The notes under the pieces were generated by a model, which did not search any database, was not told where the DNA came from, and saw nothing but the letters and a program-made list of their open reading frames with translations. DNA of 64,000 bases from Rhizobium leguminosarum bv. viciae USDA 2370 (GTDB lineage: Bacteria > Pseudomonadota > Alphaproteobacteria > Rhizobiales > Rhizobiaceae). Shown here piece by piece: positions 41,631 to 50,275 of this stretch; the first letter of the stretch is position 1, and every line of letters starts with the position of its first letter. The stretch is from contig NZ_MRDL01000054.1 of assembly GCF_002008365.1 (NCBI RefSeq), forward strand, positions 388,858 to 452,857, in the 5' to 3' direction. A program made the translations under genes and the position numbers.

Positions 41631-42259
41631 CGGCACGCATCGACGAAATCGCCGGCGCAGTTCTTGACCGCGCCGGCCATTCCAGACGTTTCCTGGTCGC
41701 CATCGCCGGACCGCCGGGTGCCGGCAAATCCACCATGGCCGACAACCTGGCGGAAGCGCTGAAAGCCAGGGGCGAAAGTGCCGAAGTCCTGCCGATGGAT
41801 GGCTTCCACATGGACAACGCCATCCTGATCGAACGCGGCCTGCTGGCGCGCAAGGGTATCCCCGAGACCTTCGACGTTCGTGGTTTCCTCGATATCATCC
41901 GCGCCGTCAGGCTGGCCGATCAGGAGGTTCTGGTGCCGGTCTTCGACCGCTCGCGTGAACTCGCCATTGCCTCGGCCCGGCCTGTTTCGCCCGATCACCG
42001 TTTCATCATCGTCGAGGGCAATTATCTGCTGTTTTCGCTGGGCAAATGGGCCGAACTCGAAGGCGTCTTCGACTTTTCGATCATGCTGGCGCCGCCGATC
42101 GAGGTGCTCGAGGAGAGGCTCTGGGCGCGCTGGCGCGGTTATAAGCTCACCGAAGAGGCCGCCAGCGCCAAGGTCTACGGCAATGACCTGCCGAACGGCC
42201 GGCTGATCCTCGAAAACCGCCGCCCGGCCGATGTGACGCTGGAGATCGCGCTGGCGTGA
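41627..42259 (+). CDS. frcK: FrcK, P-loop kinase-like protein of the fructose operon
   Basis: A 210-residue uridine-kinase/pantothenate-kinase-like protein with P-loop GPPGAGKST, MDGFHMDN and FIIVEGNYLL. In Sinorhizobium the homologue is co-transcribed with frcBCA; its phosphate acceptor has not been established to my knowledge. The ATG overlaps the frcA stop by 4 bases, so it is translationally coupled. A sugar or nucleoside kinase role is inferred. Confidence 0.9.
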   Translation: MTARIDEIAGAVLDRAGHSRRFLVAIAGPPGAGKSTMADNLAEALKARGESAEVLPMDGFHMDNAILIERGLLARKGIPETFDVRGFLDIIRAVRLADQEVLVPVFDRSRELAIASARPVSPDHRFIIVEGNYLLFSLGKWAELEGVFDFSIMLAPPIEVLEERLWARWRGYKLTEEAASAKVYGNDLPNGRLILENRRPADVTLEIALA

Positions 42260-42287
42260 TGCCGCGCGACATTCACGAAAAAAAGAG

Positions 42288-42331
42288 CTAAAGCGCGTCG
42301 CATGATTCAATTTCAATGCGACGCGCTTTAG
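42288..42331. repeat. 16-bp perfect inverted repeat, dispersed rhizobial palindrome
   Basis: Arms CTAAAGCGCGTCGCAT (42288-42303) and its complement (42316-42331) flank a 12-base centre. It lies between frcK and pyrC with no T run, so it is a dispersed palindrome rather than a classic terminator, though it could stop or stabilise the frc mRNA. Confidence 0.8.
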
Positions 42332-42371
42332 TGTTATCGAGGCCGCAGACGCATCGCTTCGGAGGTCTGCC

Positions 42372-43418
42372 ATGCAATCGATCACCATCCGCCGTCCTGA
42401 TGACTGGCACCTGCATCTGCGCGATGGCGCCATGCTGGAAGGCGTGATCGCCGATACGAGCCGCACCTTCGCCCGCGCCATCATCATGCCCAATCTCGTG
42501 CCGCCTGTCGTCACCACCACTGACGCCAAGGCCTATCGCGAGCGCATCCTCGAGGCCTTGCCGGACGGCCATCGCTTTCAGCCGTTGATGACGCTTTATC
42601 TCACCGAACATACCAGCCCCGATGACGTGGAGGAGGGGAAGAACAGCGGTCTCATCACCGCCGTGAAGCTTTATCCCGCCGGCGCCACGACCAATTCGCA
42701 TGGCGGCGTGCGCGACATGGAAAAGGCGATGCCGGTGCTGGAGCGCATGGCAAAGATCGGCCTGCCGCTCTGCGTGCATGGCGAGGTGACGACGCCGGAG
42801 GTCGATATCTTCGATCGCGAGGCCGTCTTCATCGAGACCGTGCTTGATCCGCTGCGGCAGCGCCTGCCGGAGCTGAAGGTGACGATGGAGCATGTGACGA
42901 CATCGGATGGCGTCGATTACATCAAGGCGGCCAAGGGCAATCTCGCCGGCTCGATCACCACCCACCATCTGATCATTAACCGCAACGCCATCCTCGTCGG
43001 CGGCATCCGCCCGCATTACTACTGCCTGCCGGTCGCCAAGCGCGAAAACCACCGGCTGGCTCTGCGTGCGGCCGCCGTCAGCGGTGACGCCCGCTTCTTC
43101 CTCGGCACGGATTCCGCGCCGCATGTCGATCCGCTGAAAGAATGCGCCTGCGGCTGCGCCGGCATCTATACCTCGGTCAATACGATGAGCTGCCTGGCCC
43201 ATGTCTTCGAACAGGAGGGCGCCCTGGAGCGGCTCGAAGCCTTCGTGTCGCTGAACGGGCCGGCCTGGTACGGGCTCCAGCCGAACGAGGAGCGCATCAC
43301 CCTGTCAAGGCAGGCCGAGCCGGTCGTCTTTCCCGCGAGGATTGAAACCGGAGCCGGTCCGGTGACGGTGTTCGATCCGATGTTTCCCCTGCATTGGCAG
43401 GTGGTGCAGCAGGCGTAA
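42372..43418 (+). CDS. pyrC: dihydroorotase (class II)
   Basis: Catalyses ring closure of carbamoyl-aspartate to dihydroorotate in pyrimidine synthesis. The metal site DWHLHLR (His13, His15), the carbamylated lysine Lys99 (AVKLYPAG), LCVHGE, MEHVTT and FLGTDSAPH are all present, with 348 residues as in E. coli PyrC. GGAGG precedes the ATG. Upstream is the frc operon; pyrE lies 5 kb downstream. Confidence 0.97.
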   Translation: MQSITIRRPDDWHLHLRDGAMLEGVIADTSRTFARAIIMPNLVPPVVTTTDAKAYRERILEALPDGHRFQPLMTLYLTEHTSPDDVEEGKNSGLITAVKLYPAGATTNSHGGVRDMEKAMPVLERMAKIGLPLCVHGEVTTPEVDIFDREAVFIETVLDPLRQRLPELKVTMEHVTTSDGVDYIKAAKGNLAGSITTHHLIINRNAILVGGIRPHYYCLPVAKRENHRLALRAAAVSGDARFFLGTDSAPHVDPLKECACGCAGIYTSVNTMSCLAHVFEQEGALERLEAFVSLNGPAWYGLQPNEERITLSRQAEPVVFPARIETGAGPVTVFDPMFPLHWQVVQQA

Positions 43419-43595
43419 GCTTTCGGAATTCAATTTTAAATAGAATATTCATCTTAAATTTCGGCGCGACGTTAAACGCGTAACATTTGCATTGTGCAGT
43501 GCATCATTTGTTAACGGATGCATAAGACATTCCTCGTCGCGGAGCCCATAAGCTGCCAACATCTGGCGCGGCAACAGCTGCGGAGACTGAAAAGC

Positions 43596-44774
43596 ATGAC
43601 GCTTGACTATAACTCTCTCTTGCTGGCGCTTGGCGTCTCCGCGGCATGCCTTGCCGTCACGCTGATGGGCAGTTGGATTGTCCGCCGGGCGGAAACGGTG
43701 CTGCTCACCGCCACCATCGGCCTGGTCCTCGTCGTCAGCGGCATTTTCGTCTACAGCGCCTACGTCAATACGCCGGAGACATGGCTGGGCGTTGCCAATT
43801 TCGTGCTGTTTCATGCCGGCTTTGCCACCATATGGGGGGCAGGCAGACAGTTCCTCACCGGCCGCCTGTCTATCCCGGCCATCGCGATCCGCGCGCTTGC
43901 CGCGATGGTCTTTTCCATCGTGCCTATGCTATCAGGGTATGACGGCCTGGCCTTCATCGCCGACAATCTCGCTATCGCCCTTTTGCTCTTTGCCACCGCC
44001 CGGCAATATTGGCTCGCCCGTGCCGAAGCACCCGCGCCGCTCCTCGGCATTACCGCGCTCTATACGCTGACGGCGATCTCCTTCGTTCTCTGCGCCGCCG
44101 TGCTGATCTCCGACGGCAAGCTGGTTCTCGGCAAGGCCCCCAGCAACTGGGCGGAGGATCTCAGCCTCGCCGTCTGCATCGCCGGCATGACCGGGATCGG
44201 TGCGCTGTCGTTGGCGCTGCATCAATGGCGGCTCGCTGCCCGCCACCGTCTCGATGCGATCACCGATCCGCTGACCGGCCTGCTCAACCGCCGCGCCCTG
44301 TTCGACGAGTACGGCACGCGCCCGATGGGCACGACCACCGCCGTCATCGTCTTCGACATCGACCATTTCAAATCCGTCAACGACCGCTTCGGCCATGCTG
44401 CCGGCGATCGCGTGCTCAAGGTCTTCGCCGGCGAACTCGCGGCCAGCTGCCGCACCGGCGACACCGCCGCCCGGCTCGGCGGCGAGGAATTTGCGCTGGT
44501 GCTGAAGGAAATCATGCCCGGCCGGGCGGAACTGACGGCCGAGCGCATCCGCCGGGCTTTCGAGGCGCGCGAGATCCATATCGATGACGAGGTGCTGACA
44601 TGCACGGTCAGCGTCGGCGTCGCGCCCGGCCGCTCGAAGCCACAGGATTTCGACGCCATGCTGAGTGCCGCCGACAAGGCGCTCTATGTCGCCAAGCGCG
44701 CCGGCCGCAACCGTGTCGAGCTTGCCGGCCATCTGCAGGCCGTTCCCGTCGAGGCAGCGCGCACCGCGTCTTGA
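43596..44774 (+). CDS. membrane diguanylate cyclase (GGDEF, 392 aa)
   Basis: About six transmembrane segments fill residues 5-195, without a large periplasmic domain, followed by a GGDEF domain (about 225-385). The active site is LGGEEFALV, and FDIDHFKSVNDRFGH and ADKALYVAKRAGRN are intact. There is no RxxD inhibitory site at the usual spot before GGEEF (AARLGGEEF). The ATG at 43596 is chosen because the upstream ATG at 43518 lacks a ribosome-binding site. Likely makes cyclic-di-GMP; the signal is unknown. Confidence 0.92.
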   Translation: MTLDYNSLLLALGVSAACLAVTLMGSWIVRRAETVLLTATIGLVLVVSGIFVYSAYVNTPETWLGVANFVLFHAGFATIWGAGRQFLTGRLSIPAIAIRALAAMVFSIVPMLSGYDGLAFIADNLAIALLLFATARQYWLARAEAPAPLLGITALYTLTAISFVLCAAVLISDGKLVLGKAPSNWAEDLSLAVCIAGMTGIGALSLALHQWRLAARHRLDAITDPLTGLLNRRALFDEYGTRPMGTTTAVIVFDIDHFKSVNDRFGHAAGDRVLKVFAGELAASCRTGDTAARLGGEEFALVLKEIMPGRAELTAERIRRAFEAREIHIDDEVLTCTVSVGVAPGRSKPQDFDAMLSAADKALYVAKRAGRNRVELAGHLQAVPVEAARTAS

Positions 44775-44976
44775 TCGCCGATCGATCCTCTCATACTATC
44801 GCCTTCGGCCGGATGCGGCCAGCCGCCCCGCGACGCTCGAGTTTGACGCTCTGGCGTTATGGTGAATGCATCCAGACAACATCCTTCACATCCTTGCCGT
44901 TAGGCGATCGATGGCGAACGGGTCAGCAGACGCGGGCACTGATCTTCCTGTTTGCCGTCAACGGAAGGATGACTTC

Positions 44977-45513
44977 ATGCGCGATTTTCGCGATGCCAAG
45001 CTCATGGCAAAAACATTGCGGCAGGCCCTGGCCGACCGCGACATTTCGCTCACCCACAGCGAAACGCTCGAAATCGTTGCCCGGCAGTTCGGGCTCGATC
45101 AATGGAATATTCTCTCGGCCAAGATAGAGGAGGCGGGCGCCTCCCGCTCGGTCATCGGCATCGAGCCGCCAATGCCGATCTTCCGCATCTTCTCGGTCGA
45201 AAAAGCCATGGAATTCTATTGCGGCTTCCTGGGCTTCCGTCTCGATTGGGAGCACCGTTTCGGCGAAAATTTTCCGCTCTATTGCCAGGTTTCGCGTGAC
45301 GGCATGGCGCTGCACCTGAGCGAACATTCCGGCGACGCCAGCCCCGGCGCCAAGGCATTCGTCCGCGTCGCCAATGTCCAGGCCTATCACGCCGAACTCT
45401 CAGGCAAGGACTACCGCTACATGAAGCCCGGTGTCGAGGAAGAGCCGTGGGGGCTGGAGATGACCGTCATCGACCCCTTCAGCAACCGCATCGTCTTCTG
45501 CGAGCAGACGTAG
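44977..45513 (+). CDS. glyoxalase/bleomycin-resistance-like protein with N-terminal helical domain
   Basis: Of 178 residues, about 1-60 form a helical glyoxalase-related domain (AKLMAKTLRQALADRDISLTH; LEIVARQFGLDQWNILSAKI), and 65-178 a VOC domain (PIFRIFSVEKAMEFYCGFLGF; MALHLSEHSG; MTVIDPFSNRIVFCE). This combination occurs in small alphaproteobacterial proteins annotated as bleomycin-resistance-like, but binding is unproven. GGAAGG lies 8 bases before the ATG, so the start is placed there. It converges with the GST gene with 1 base between. Confidence 0.88.
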   Translation: MRDFRDAKLMAKTLRQALADRDISLTHSETLEIVARQFGLDQWNILSAKIEEAGASRSVIGIEPPMPIFRIFSVEKAMEFYCGFLGFRLDWEHRFGENFPLYCQVSRDGMALHLSEHSGDASPGAKAFVRVANVQAYHAELSGKDYRYMKPGVEEEPWGLEMTVIDPFSNRIVFCEQT

Positions 45514-45514
45514 T

Positions 45515-46156
45515 CTAGGGCATCGCGCCGGCATTGGAGTGCGGGTCGATGCTATAGGGATAGACTGGATAATCGGCCCCGATGGCATCTCCAACGCGGT
45601 CAGACCAGGCGACGAAGGCGGGATAGGCCGCAAGAGAAAACCCGCAATCCTCGGCCCGGTGGCTATAGGCGTAAACGGCGATATCGGCGATCGTCAGCTC
45701 CTGGCCGACAAGAAATGGGCTGTCGGTCAGGCCGCGATCGATGGCGGCGAGGGCGCGGGTTGCGGCTTCGCGCTTGCCCGCAACCATGCTCTGGCTACGC
45801 TCCAGCCGTCCCGTCAATGTCCAGAAGCGCAGCGAGCCGATGACCGGCTCGACATGATACTGTTCGAAGAACAGCCATTGCATCACCTTGGCGCGCAGAT
45901 AGTGGTCTGACGGCAGGAAGCGCGTGTCCTCGGCGAGAAAAGTGAGGATCGCATTGGATTCGGCGATCGGACGCCCGTCGTCGAGTTCGAGGACCGGAAT
46001 GGCGCCCACCGGATTGAGTTTCAGGAACGCCTCGGTGCGGCTCTCGCCCTCGAAGATCGAGACGATACGACTGCGGTAGGGTATGTCGAGCAGGCCGAGC
46101 AAAACCCTGACCTTCCAGCCATTTTGCGACGGCAGATAATCGTGAAGTGTGAACAT
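45515..46156 (-). CDS. glutathione S-transferase family protein (213 aa)
   Basis: The N-terminal thioredoxin-like domain (YLPSQNGWKVRVLLGLLDI; NPVGAIPVLELDDGRPIAES) is followed by the all-helical C-domain (SPFLVGQELTIADIAVYAY). The glutathione-binding Ser/Asn region after the cis-Pro (ESNAIL) is intact. A cytosolic detoxification or reductase role is likely. It stands alone; the next minus-strand gene (46255) lies 98 bases upstream. Confidence 0.92.
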   Translation of the reverse strand: MFTLHDYLPSQNGWKVRVLLGLLDIPYRSRIVSIFEGESRTEAFLKLNPVGAIPVLELDDGRPIAESNAILTFLAEDTRFLPSDHYLRAKVMQWLFFEQYHVEPVIGSLRFWTLTGRLERSQSMVAGKREAATRALAAIDRGLTDSPFLVGQELTIADIAVYAYSHRAEDCGFSLAAYPAFVAWSDRVGDAIGADYPVYPYSIDPHSNAGAMP

Positions 46157-46254
46157 GGCGGTCCTTTCGCGGCAATCGGCTCATGTTCACACGCCGGCCC
46201 CGAACCAACCACCCGATTCCTGACGGGGGCGTCGGATCGTCGGGAAGCAATCAT

Positions 46255-46737
46255 TCAAACGATCATCAGCGCCCGCACGAAGGCGACCGAGGCGAGCAGC
46301 GAGGCGATGGTCCGCACATGGTTCCACCATGTCCAGTCCCTGACATAGCTGGTCCAGAGCTGAACCGCTTCCGGCCCATTGCCGCCGACCTTCGCCAGTG
46401 CATCGTTCATCGGCACGTTGAAGACGATGGTCGAGACGAAAGAGGCAAAGACATAGAGGGCTGCTCCGCCCAGCATCAGAAAAGATGCCCCGCCGCGCCA
46501 GTCGATCAGGGCGAGCACGGCGATGACGATGCAGAGGATCGCCGTCGGCACGAAGAGGCCCATGAAGGGCGAGCGGACGATCGTCACGTTGATCGAGTTC
46601 ATCGCCGCGATGCCTTGCTCTGCCGGAATCCGCGAGAAGGCGGTCATGATGAAGGTCGAGAAGGCGAAGAAGATGCCGGCGACAAGGCCGCTGCCGATCG
46701 CCGCCGCCGCGAGGGAGAGGATGAGAATGATCTGCAT
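46255..46737 (-). CDS. DUF1772 / anthrone-oxygenase-like membrane protein (160 aa)
   Basis: Four hydrophobic segments (ILILSLAAAAIGSGLVAGIFF, MGLFVPTAILCIVIAVLALI, FLMLGGAALYVFASFVS and VRTIASLLASVAFVRALMIV) with the NVPMNDALAK motif typical of DUF1772. GGAG lies 9 bases before the ATG at 46737; that GGAG sits at the 3' end of the NmrA-like gene, so the two are coupled. They are divergent from a TetR gene, suggesting a ligand-induced redox unit. Confidence 0.9.
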   Translation of the reverse strand: MQIILILSLAAAAIGSGLVAGIFFAFSTFIMTAFSRIPAEQGIAAMNSINVTIVRSPFMGLFVPTAILCIVIAVLALIDWRGGASFLMLGGAALYVFASFVSTIVFNVPMNDALAKVGGNGPEAVQLWTSYVRDWTWWNHVRTIASLLASVAFVRALMIV

Positions 46738-46739
46738 GG

Positions 46740-47564
46740 TCAGGCGCTCCATATTCCGGTTGCCGCGGTTTGGCGGGCATATTCGCTGAAATCGGTGGCG
46801 GGGCGGCCAAGAATTTCGGTGACGCCGCCCATCACATTGGAATTGCGCCCATCGAGCACCTGGCCGAAGAGCTCCTCCAGAAGATCGATCAGGCCATGCG
46901 GCAGGCCGGCAGCCGCAAGCCCGCCGGTGAAATCCGCCGTCGAGACCTGCTGATATTCGATCGGCCGCCCAGCGGCCGCGGCGATTTCGCCGACCGCCTG
47001 CCGGAAGGTCAGCGCCCGAGGGCCGGTCAACTCGTAGGTCTGGTTGCGGTGGCGCGGGTCGGTCAAGGCGGCGACGGCGGCATCGGCGATGTCGTCGGTA
47101 TCGATGAAAGGTTCACCGATCTCGCCCGCCGGCAATTGCAGCCGGCCGCCAATGATCTGCTCGACAAAGGCGCCCTCGCTGAAGTTCTGGCAGAACCAGG
47201 AGGCGCGCAGGATGGTGGTATCGATGCCGGAAGCGGTCAGCGCCGCTTCGCTGCGCTGCGCGCTCTCTTCGCCGCGGCCGGAGAGCAGTACGATATGCTC
47301 AAGGCCGCATTCCACGGCGACCTTGGCGAGCGCTTCGATCGCCTCCGCCGCCCAGGCGACGGCAAGGTCCGGCTGGAAGGCGACATAGGCGCTCGATGCG
47401 CCCTGAAGTGCGCCGCGCCAGGTCGACCTGTCCTCCCAGTCGAAGGGACGGGCGCTGGAGCGTGATGCCGCGCGGACGGTCAGGCCGCGCGCTTCCAGAC
47501 GCCTGATGATGCGGCCGCCGGTCTTTCCCGATCCACCGACGAGGACGATTTCGGACGTCTGCAT
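46740..47564 (-). CDS. NmrA-like NAD(P)-binding protein (274 aa)
   Basis: The Rossmann motif EIVLVGGSGKTGGRIIRRL (about residues 5-23) and DDIADAAVAALTD are those of NmrA-like atypical SDRs. No catalytic Tyr-Lys pair is evident, so it may be a redox sensor or a small oxidoreductase, as QorB/YtfG. The start follows AAGGAG; the longer frame into the divergent promoter is rejected. It is divergent from the TetR at 47666 and co-transcribed with the DUF1772 gene. Confidence 0.9.
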   Translation of the reverse strand: MQTSEIVLVGGSGKTGGRIIRRLEARGLTVRAASRSSARPFDWEDRSTWRGALQGASSAYVAFQPDLAVAWAAEAIEALAKVAVECGLEHIVLLSGRGEESAQRSEAALTASGIDTTILRASWFCQNFSEGAFVEQIIGGRLQLPAGEIGEPFIDTDDIADAAVAALTDPRHRNQTYELTGPRALTFRQAVGEIAAAAGRPIEYQQVSTADFTGGLAAAGLPHGLIDLLEELFGQVLDGRNSNVMGGVTEILGRPATDFSEYARQTAATGIWSA

Positions 47565-47594
47565 GTCAAAACTCCTTCCATATTTTGCAAACAA

Positions 47595-47640
47595 GAGAAA
47601 CTCTCTCATTTGCAAAATGAGATAATCTCTCTTATTTTGT
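47595..47640. promoter_or_regulatory. TetR operator region, palindrome TCTCATTTGCAAAATGAGA
   Basis: A perfect 8-bp inverted repeat (47604-47611 with 47615-47622) is flanked by two further dyads, GAGAAACTCTC and GAGATAATCTC. They fill the gap between the NmrA gene and tetR, so a repressor here would control both. Confidence 0.65.
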
Positions 47641-47665
47641 TTGTCAACGTGGAAAAGGAGAGATC

Positions 47666-48322
47666 ATGTCGGAACAGCCGGTCGCAACGCGCAGGCGCCA
47701 GCAGGAGTCTACCGGCCAGCCGCGCCGCATCCCCAGCCAGCAGCGCGGCCGCGAGCGCTTCGAAAAGATCCTCGCGGTTGCCTCGCAACTGATCGAAAGC
47801 CACGGCAGCGATGGCTTGAAGATGAGCGAGATCGTCGAAAAGGCCGGTCTTTCCTTCGGCGCCCTCTACCAATATTTCCCCGACAAGACCTCGATCATCC
47901 GCACATTGGCCGAGCGCTTCAACGAGCAGGGCAGGCGGTGCGTCGAAGAGGAACTGGCGAAGGTGACCGACGCTGCGGCCCTGCAGCGCGCGCTCGCCAA
48001 TATCGCCGATGAATATTATGCCTTCTTCCGCCGCGAGCCCGTCATGCGCGACATCTGGCATGCGACCCATACCGACAAGCTGCTGCAGCAGGTCGATGCC
48101 GAGGACATGGAATTTCATGCCCAGGCATTTCTCGCCGTGCTTATCCGTCTATGGCCGGATCGCGACCGCAAGGAGCTCTTGGCGATCGCCCGGCTGACGA
48201 TGCAGCTGCTTGCCGCCGGCGTACGTTATGCCGTTTCGCTAGATGCGGAGGAGGGCGCTCAGGCGATTGCCTTGTTCAAGAAGATGCAGATCGCCGATAT
48301 CGGCCGCCTGCTACTGTCATGA
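47666..48322 (+). CDS. TetR family regulator (218 aa)
   Basis: An Arg-rich N-terminal arm precedes the HTH (RFEKILAVASQLIESHGSDG; MSEIVEKAGLSFGALYQYF, about residues 30-75). The C-terminal part is helical (TetR_C type as in AcrR-like). AAGGAGAG precedes the ATG. It is divergent from the NmrA/DUF1772 pair, which it probably represses through the palindromes between them. pyrE follows 72 bases later on the same strand. Confidence 0.93.
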   Translation: MSEQPVATRRRQQESTGQPRRIPSQQRGRERFEKILAVASQLIESHGSDGLKMSEIVEKAGLSFGALYQYFPDKTSIIRTLAERFNEQGRRCVEEELAKVTDAAALQRALANIADEYYAFFRREPVMRDIWHATHTDKLLQQVDAEDMEFHAQAFLAVLIRLWPDRDRKELLAIARLTMQLLAAGVRYAVSLDAEEGAQAIALFKKMQIADIGRLLLS

Positions 48323-48394
48323 GCGCGCCTTTCGTCTGGAAACGTCGGGCTCTTGCTGCTATTCCCGCAAGGATCCAAGCCGAAGGAGAGCCGC

Positions 48395-49084
48395 ATGATC
48401 CAGACCACATTTCCCGACCGCGCCGTGATGGCCGAATTGTTGGCCAAGATGCTCTGGGAGATCAAGGCGGTGCATTTCAATGCCGCGCAGCCCTATAAAC
48501 TCTCCTCCGGGATGGCGAGCCCGGTCTATATCGATTGCCGCAAGCTGCTCTCCTTCCCGCGCATCCGCTCGACGGTGATGGATTTCGCCGCCAGCACCCT
48601 GCTGCGCGATGCCGGTTTCGAGCAGTTCGATTGCATCGCCGGCGGCGAGACCGCCGGCATCCCCTTCGCCGCCCTGCTGGCAGATCGTCTCGGCCTGCCG
48701 ATGGTCTATGTCCGCAAGCAGCCGAAGGGCCATGGCCGCAATGCCCAGATCGAAGGCAACATGCCGGAAGGGTCGCGCGTGCTCGTCATCGAAGACCTGA
48801 CGACAGCCGGCGGCAGCATGTTCAAGTTCATCGACGCGGTCCGTGCCGCCGGCGGCATCGTCGATCATGGCATCGCGCTGTTCTTCTACGGCATCTTCGG
48901 TGAACAGCGTTTTGCCGACGGCAAGGTCAGGCTGCATCACATCGCCACCTGGCGGAATGTTCTGGCCGTCGCCAAGGAGCAGAAGCTCTTCGACGACAAG
49001 ACGCTGTCGGAAGTCGAGGCCTTCCTCGATGCGCCGCTGGCCTGGTCGGGAAGGAATGGTGGGGTTAGTGAGCTTTCGCTCTAG
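48395..49084 (+). CDS. pyrE: orotate phosphoribosyltransferase
   Basis: Makes OMP from orotate and PRPP. The PRPP loop VLVIEDLTTAGGS, LSSGMASPVYIDCRKL and FDCIAGGETAGIPFAALLA are present; 229 residues is normal. AAGGAG lies 6 bases before the ATG, so the longer frame is rejected. It is followed by fructokinase 62 bases later. In Sinorhizobium pyrC and pyrE are close together; here a six-gene block, including a GGDEF gene and a TetR unit, lies between. Confidence 0.96.
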   Translation: MIQTTFPDRAVMAELLAKMLWEIKAVHFNAAQPYKLSSGMASPVYIDCRKLLSFPRIRSTVMDFAASTLLRDAGFEQFDCIAGGETAGIPFAALLADRLGLPMVYVRKQPKGHGRNAQIEGNMPEGSRVLVIEDLTTAGGSMFKFIDAVRAAGGIVDHGIALFFYGIFGEQRFADGKVRLHHIATWRNVLAVAKEQKLFDDKTLSEVEAFLDAPLAWSGRNGGVSELSL

Positions 49085-49146
49085 CCAGTTGACAAAAGCT
49101 CGCTTAATCGGTTGATGAACGTATAGATGCTGTTGGGAGGAATACG

Positions 49147-50073
49147 ATGATTTTGTGCTGCGGCGAAGCCTTGATCGACATGCTGCCGAGGGACACGACC
49201 CTGGGCGAAAAGGGCTTCGCGCCCTATGCCGGCGGCGCGATCTTCAACACCGCAATCGCGCTCGGCCGCCTCGGCATCCCCACGGCCTTCTTCACCGGCA
49301 TCGCCGATGACATGATGGGCGAAATCCTGCTGGAAACGCTGAAGGCGAGCAATGTCGATTACAGCCCATGCGCCATTACGCCGCGTCCCTCGACCATCGC
49401 CTTCGTCAAGCTGGTCAACGGCCAGGCGACCTATGCCTTCTACGACGAAGGCACCGCCGGCCGCATGATCACCACGGCCGACCTGCCTGTTCTCGGTGAC
49501 GATTGCGAGGCGCTGCATTTCGGCGCAATCAGCCTGATCCCGAGCCCTTGCGGCGAAACCTACGAGGCGCTTCTCGACCGCGAAGCCGCTCGCCGGGTCA
49601 TCTCGCTCGATCCGAATATTCGTCCGGGTTTCATCAAGGACAAGCCGGCGCATATGGCCCGCATCAAGCGCATGGCCGCTAAATCTGACATCGTCAAATT
49701 CTCCGACGAGGACCTCGAATGGTTCGGCCTGCAGGGAGACCATGATGCGCTCGCCGCCCACTGGCTGAACCACGGCGCCAAGCTCGTCGTCATCACCAAG
49801 GGCGCGGAAGGCGCCTCCGGTTATACCAAGGAGCGCAAGGTGACGGTCCCGAGCGAACGGGTCACCGTCGTCGACACGGTCGGCGCCGGCGATACCTTCG
49901 ACGCTGGCATCCTCGCGTCGCTGAAGATGGATAATCTGCTGACCAAGCCTCAGGTGGCCAATCTTGACGAAAAGGCGCTGCGCAACGCCCTGACCCTCGG
50001 CGCCAAAGCCGCCGCCGTCACCGTCTCCCGCGCCGGCGCCAACCCCCCCTGGGCACGCGAGATTGGGCTTTAA
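49147..50073 (+). CDS. frk: fructokinase (PfkB family)
   Basis: Phosphorylates fructose to fructose-6-phosphate with ATP. The 308-residue PfkB fold shows the N-terminal motif GGAIFNTAIALGRLG and the C-terminal VDTVGAGDTFDAGI, in which the second Asp is the catalytic base. GGGAGGA precedes the ATG. With frcBCAK upstream and pgi convergent downstream, imported fructose would pass to glucose-6-phosphate and the Entner-Doudoroff route. The same order (pyrE-frk-pgi-fadD) is known in Sinorhizobium. Confidence 0.92.
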   Translation: MILCCGEALIDMLPRDTTLGEKGFAPYAGGAIFNTAIALGRLGIPTAFFTGIADDMMGEILLETLKASNVDYSPCAITPRPSTIAFVKLVNGQATYAFYDEGTAGRMITTADLPVLGDDCEALHFGAISLIPSPCGETYEALLDREAARRVISLDPNIRPGFIKDKPAHMARIKRMAAKSDIVKFSDEDLEWFGLQGDHDALAAHWLNHGAKLVVITKGAEGASGYTKERKVTVPSERVTVVDTVGAGDTFDAGILASLKMDNLLTKPQVANLDEKALRNALTLGAKAAAVTVSRAGANPPWAREIGL

Positions 50074-50089
50074 GGCTTAAGCCCGAGAC

Positions 50090-50263
50090 TGCCCCTCATC
50101 CGCCTGCCGCCACCAACCGGGGTCGAGCCACGTGTCTCGCCCCGTCCTTCGGACCCCCGTAAACGGGGCGAAGGGACAATGCCGCGGCCTCCCGATTCCC
50201 ATTGACGTCTCGCGTGGCACGTCCCCTCTCCCCGCGCGCGGGAAGAGGGTTAGGTGAGGGGCA
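50090..50263. repeat. RIME-like composite repeat between frk and pgi
   Basis: Begins TGCCCCTCATCCGCCTGCCG and ends GGTTAGGTGAGGGGCA, with internal palindromic modules (GGGGTCGAGCCACGTGTCTC and CCCGTAAACGGGGC). It lies between convergent stop codons and is the longest of the three in the window, apparently two modules joined. Confidence 0.75.
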
Positions 50264-50275
50264 AATCTTGAACGG

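Noticed and set aside
42288..42331. Rho-independent terminator of frcBCAK
   Set aside because: The stem is strong, but no T run follows on either strand and the sequence has the form of a dispersed palindrome, so it is listed as a repeat.
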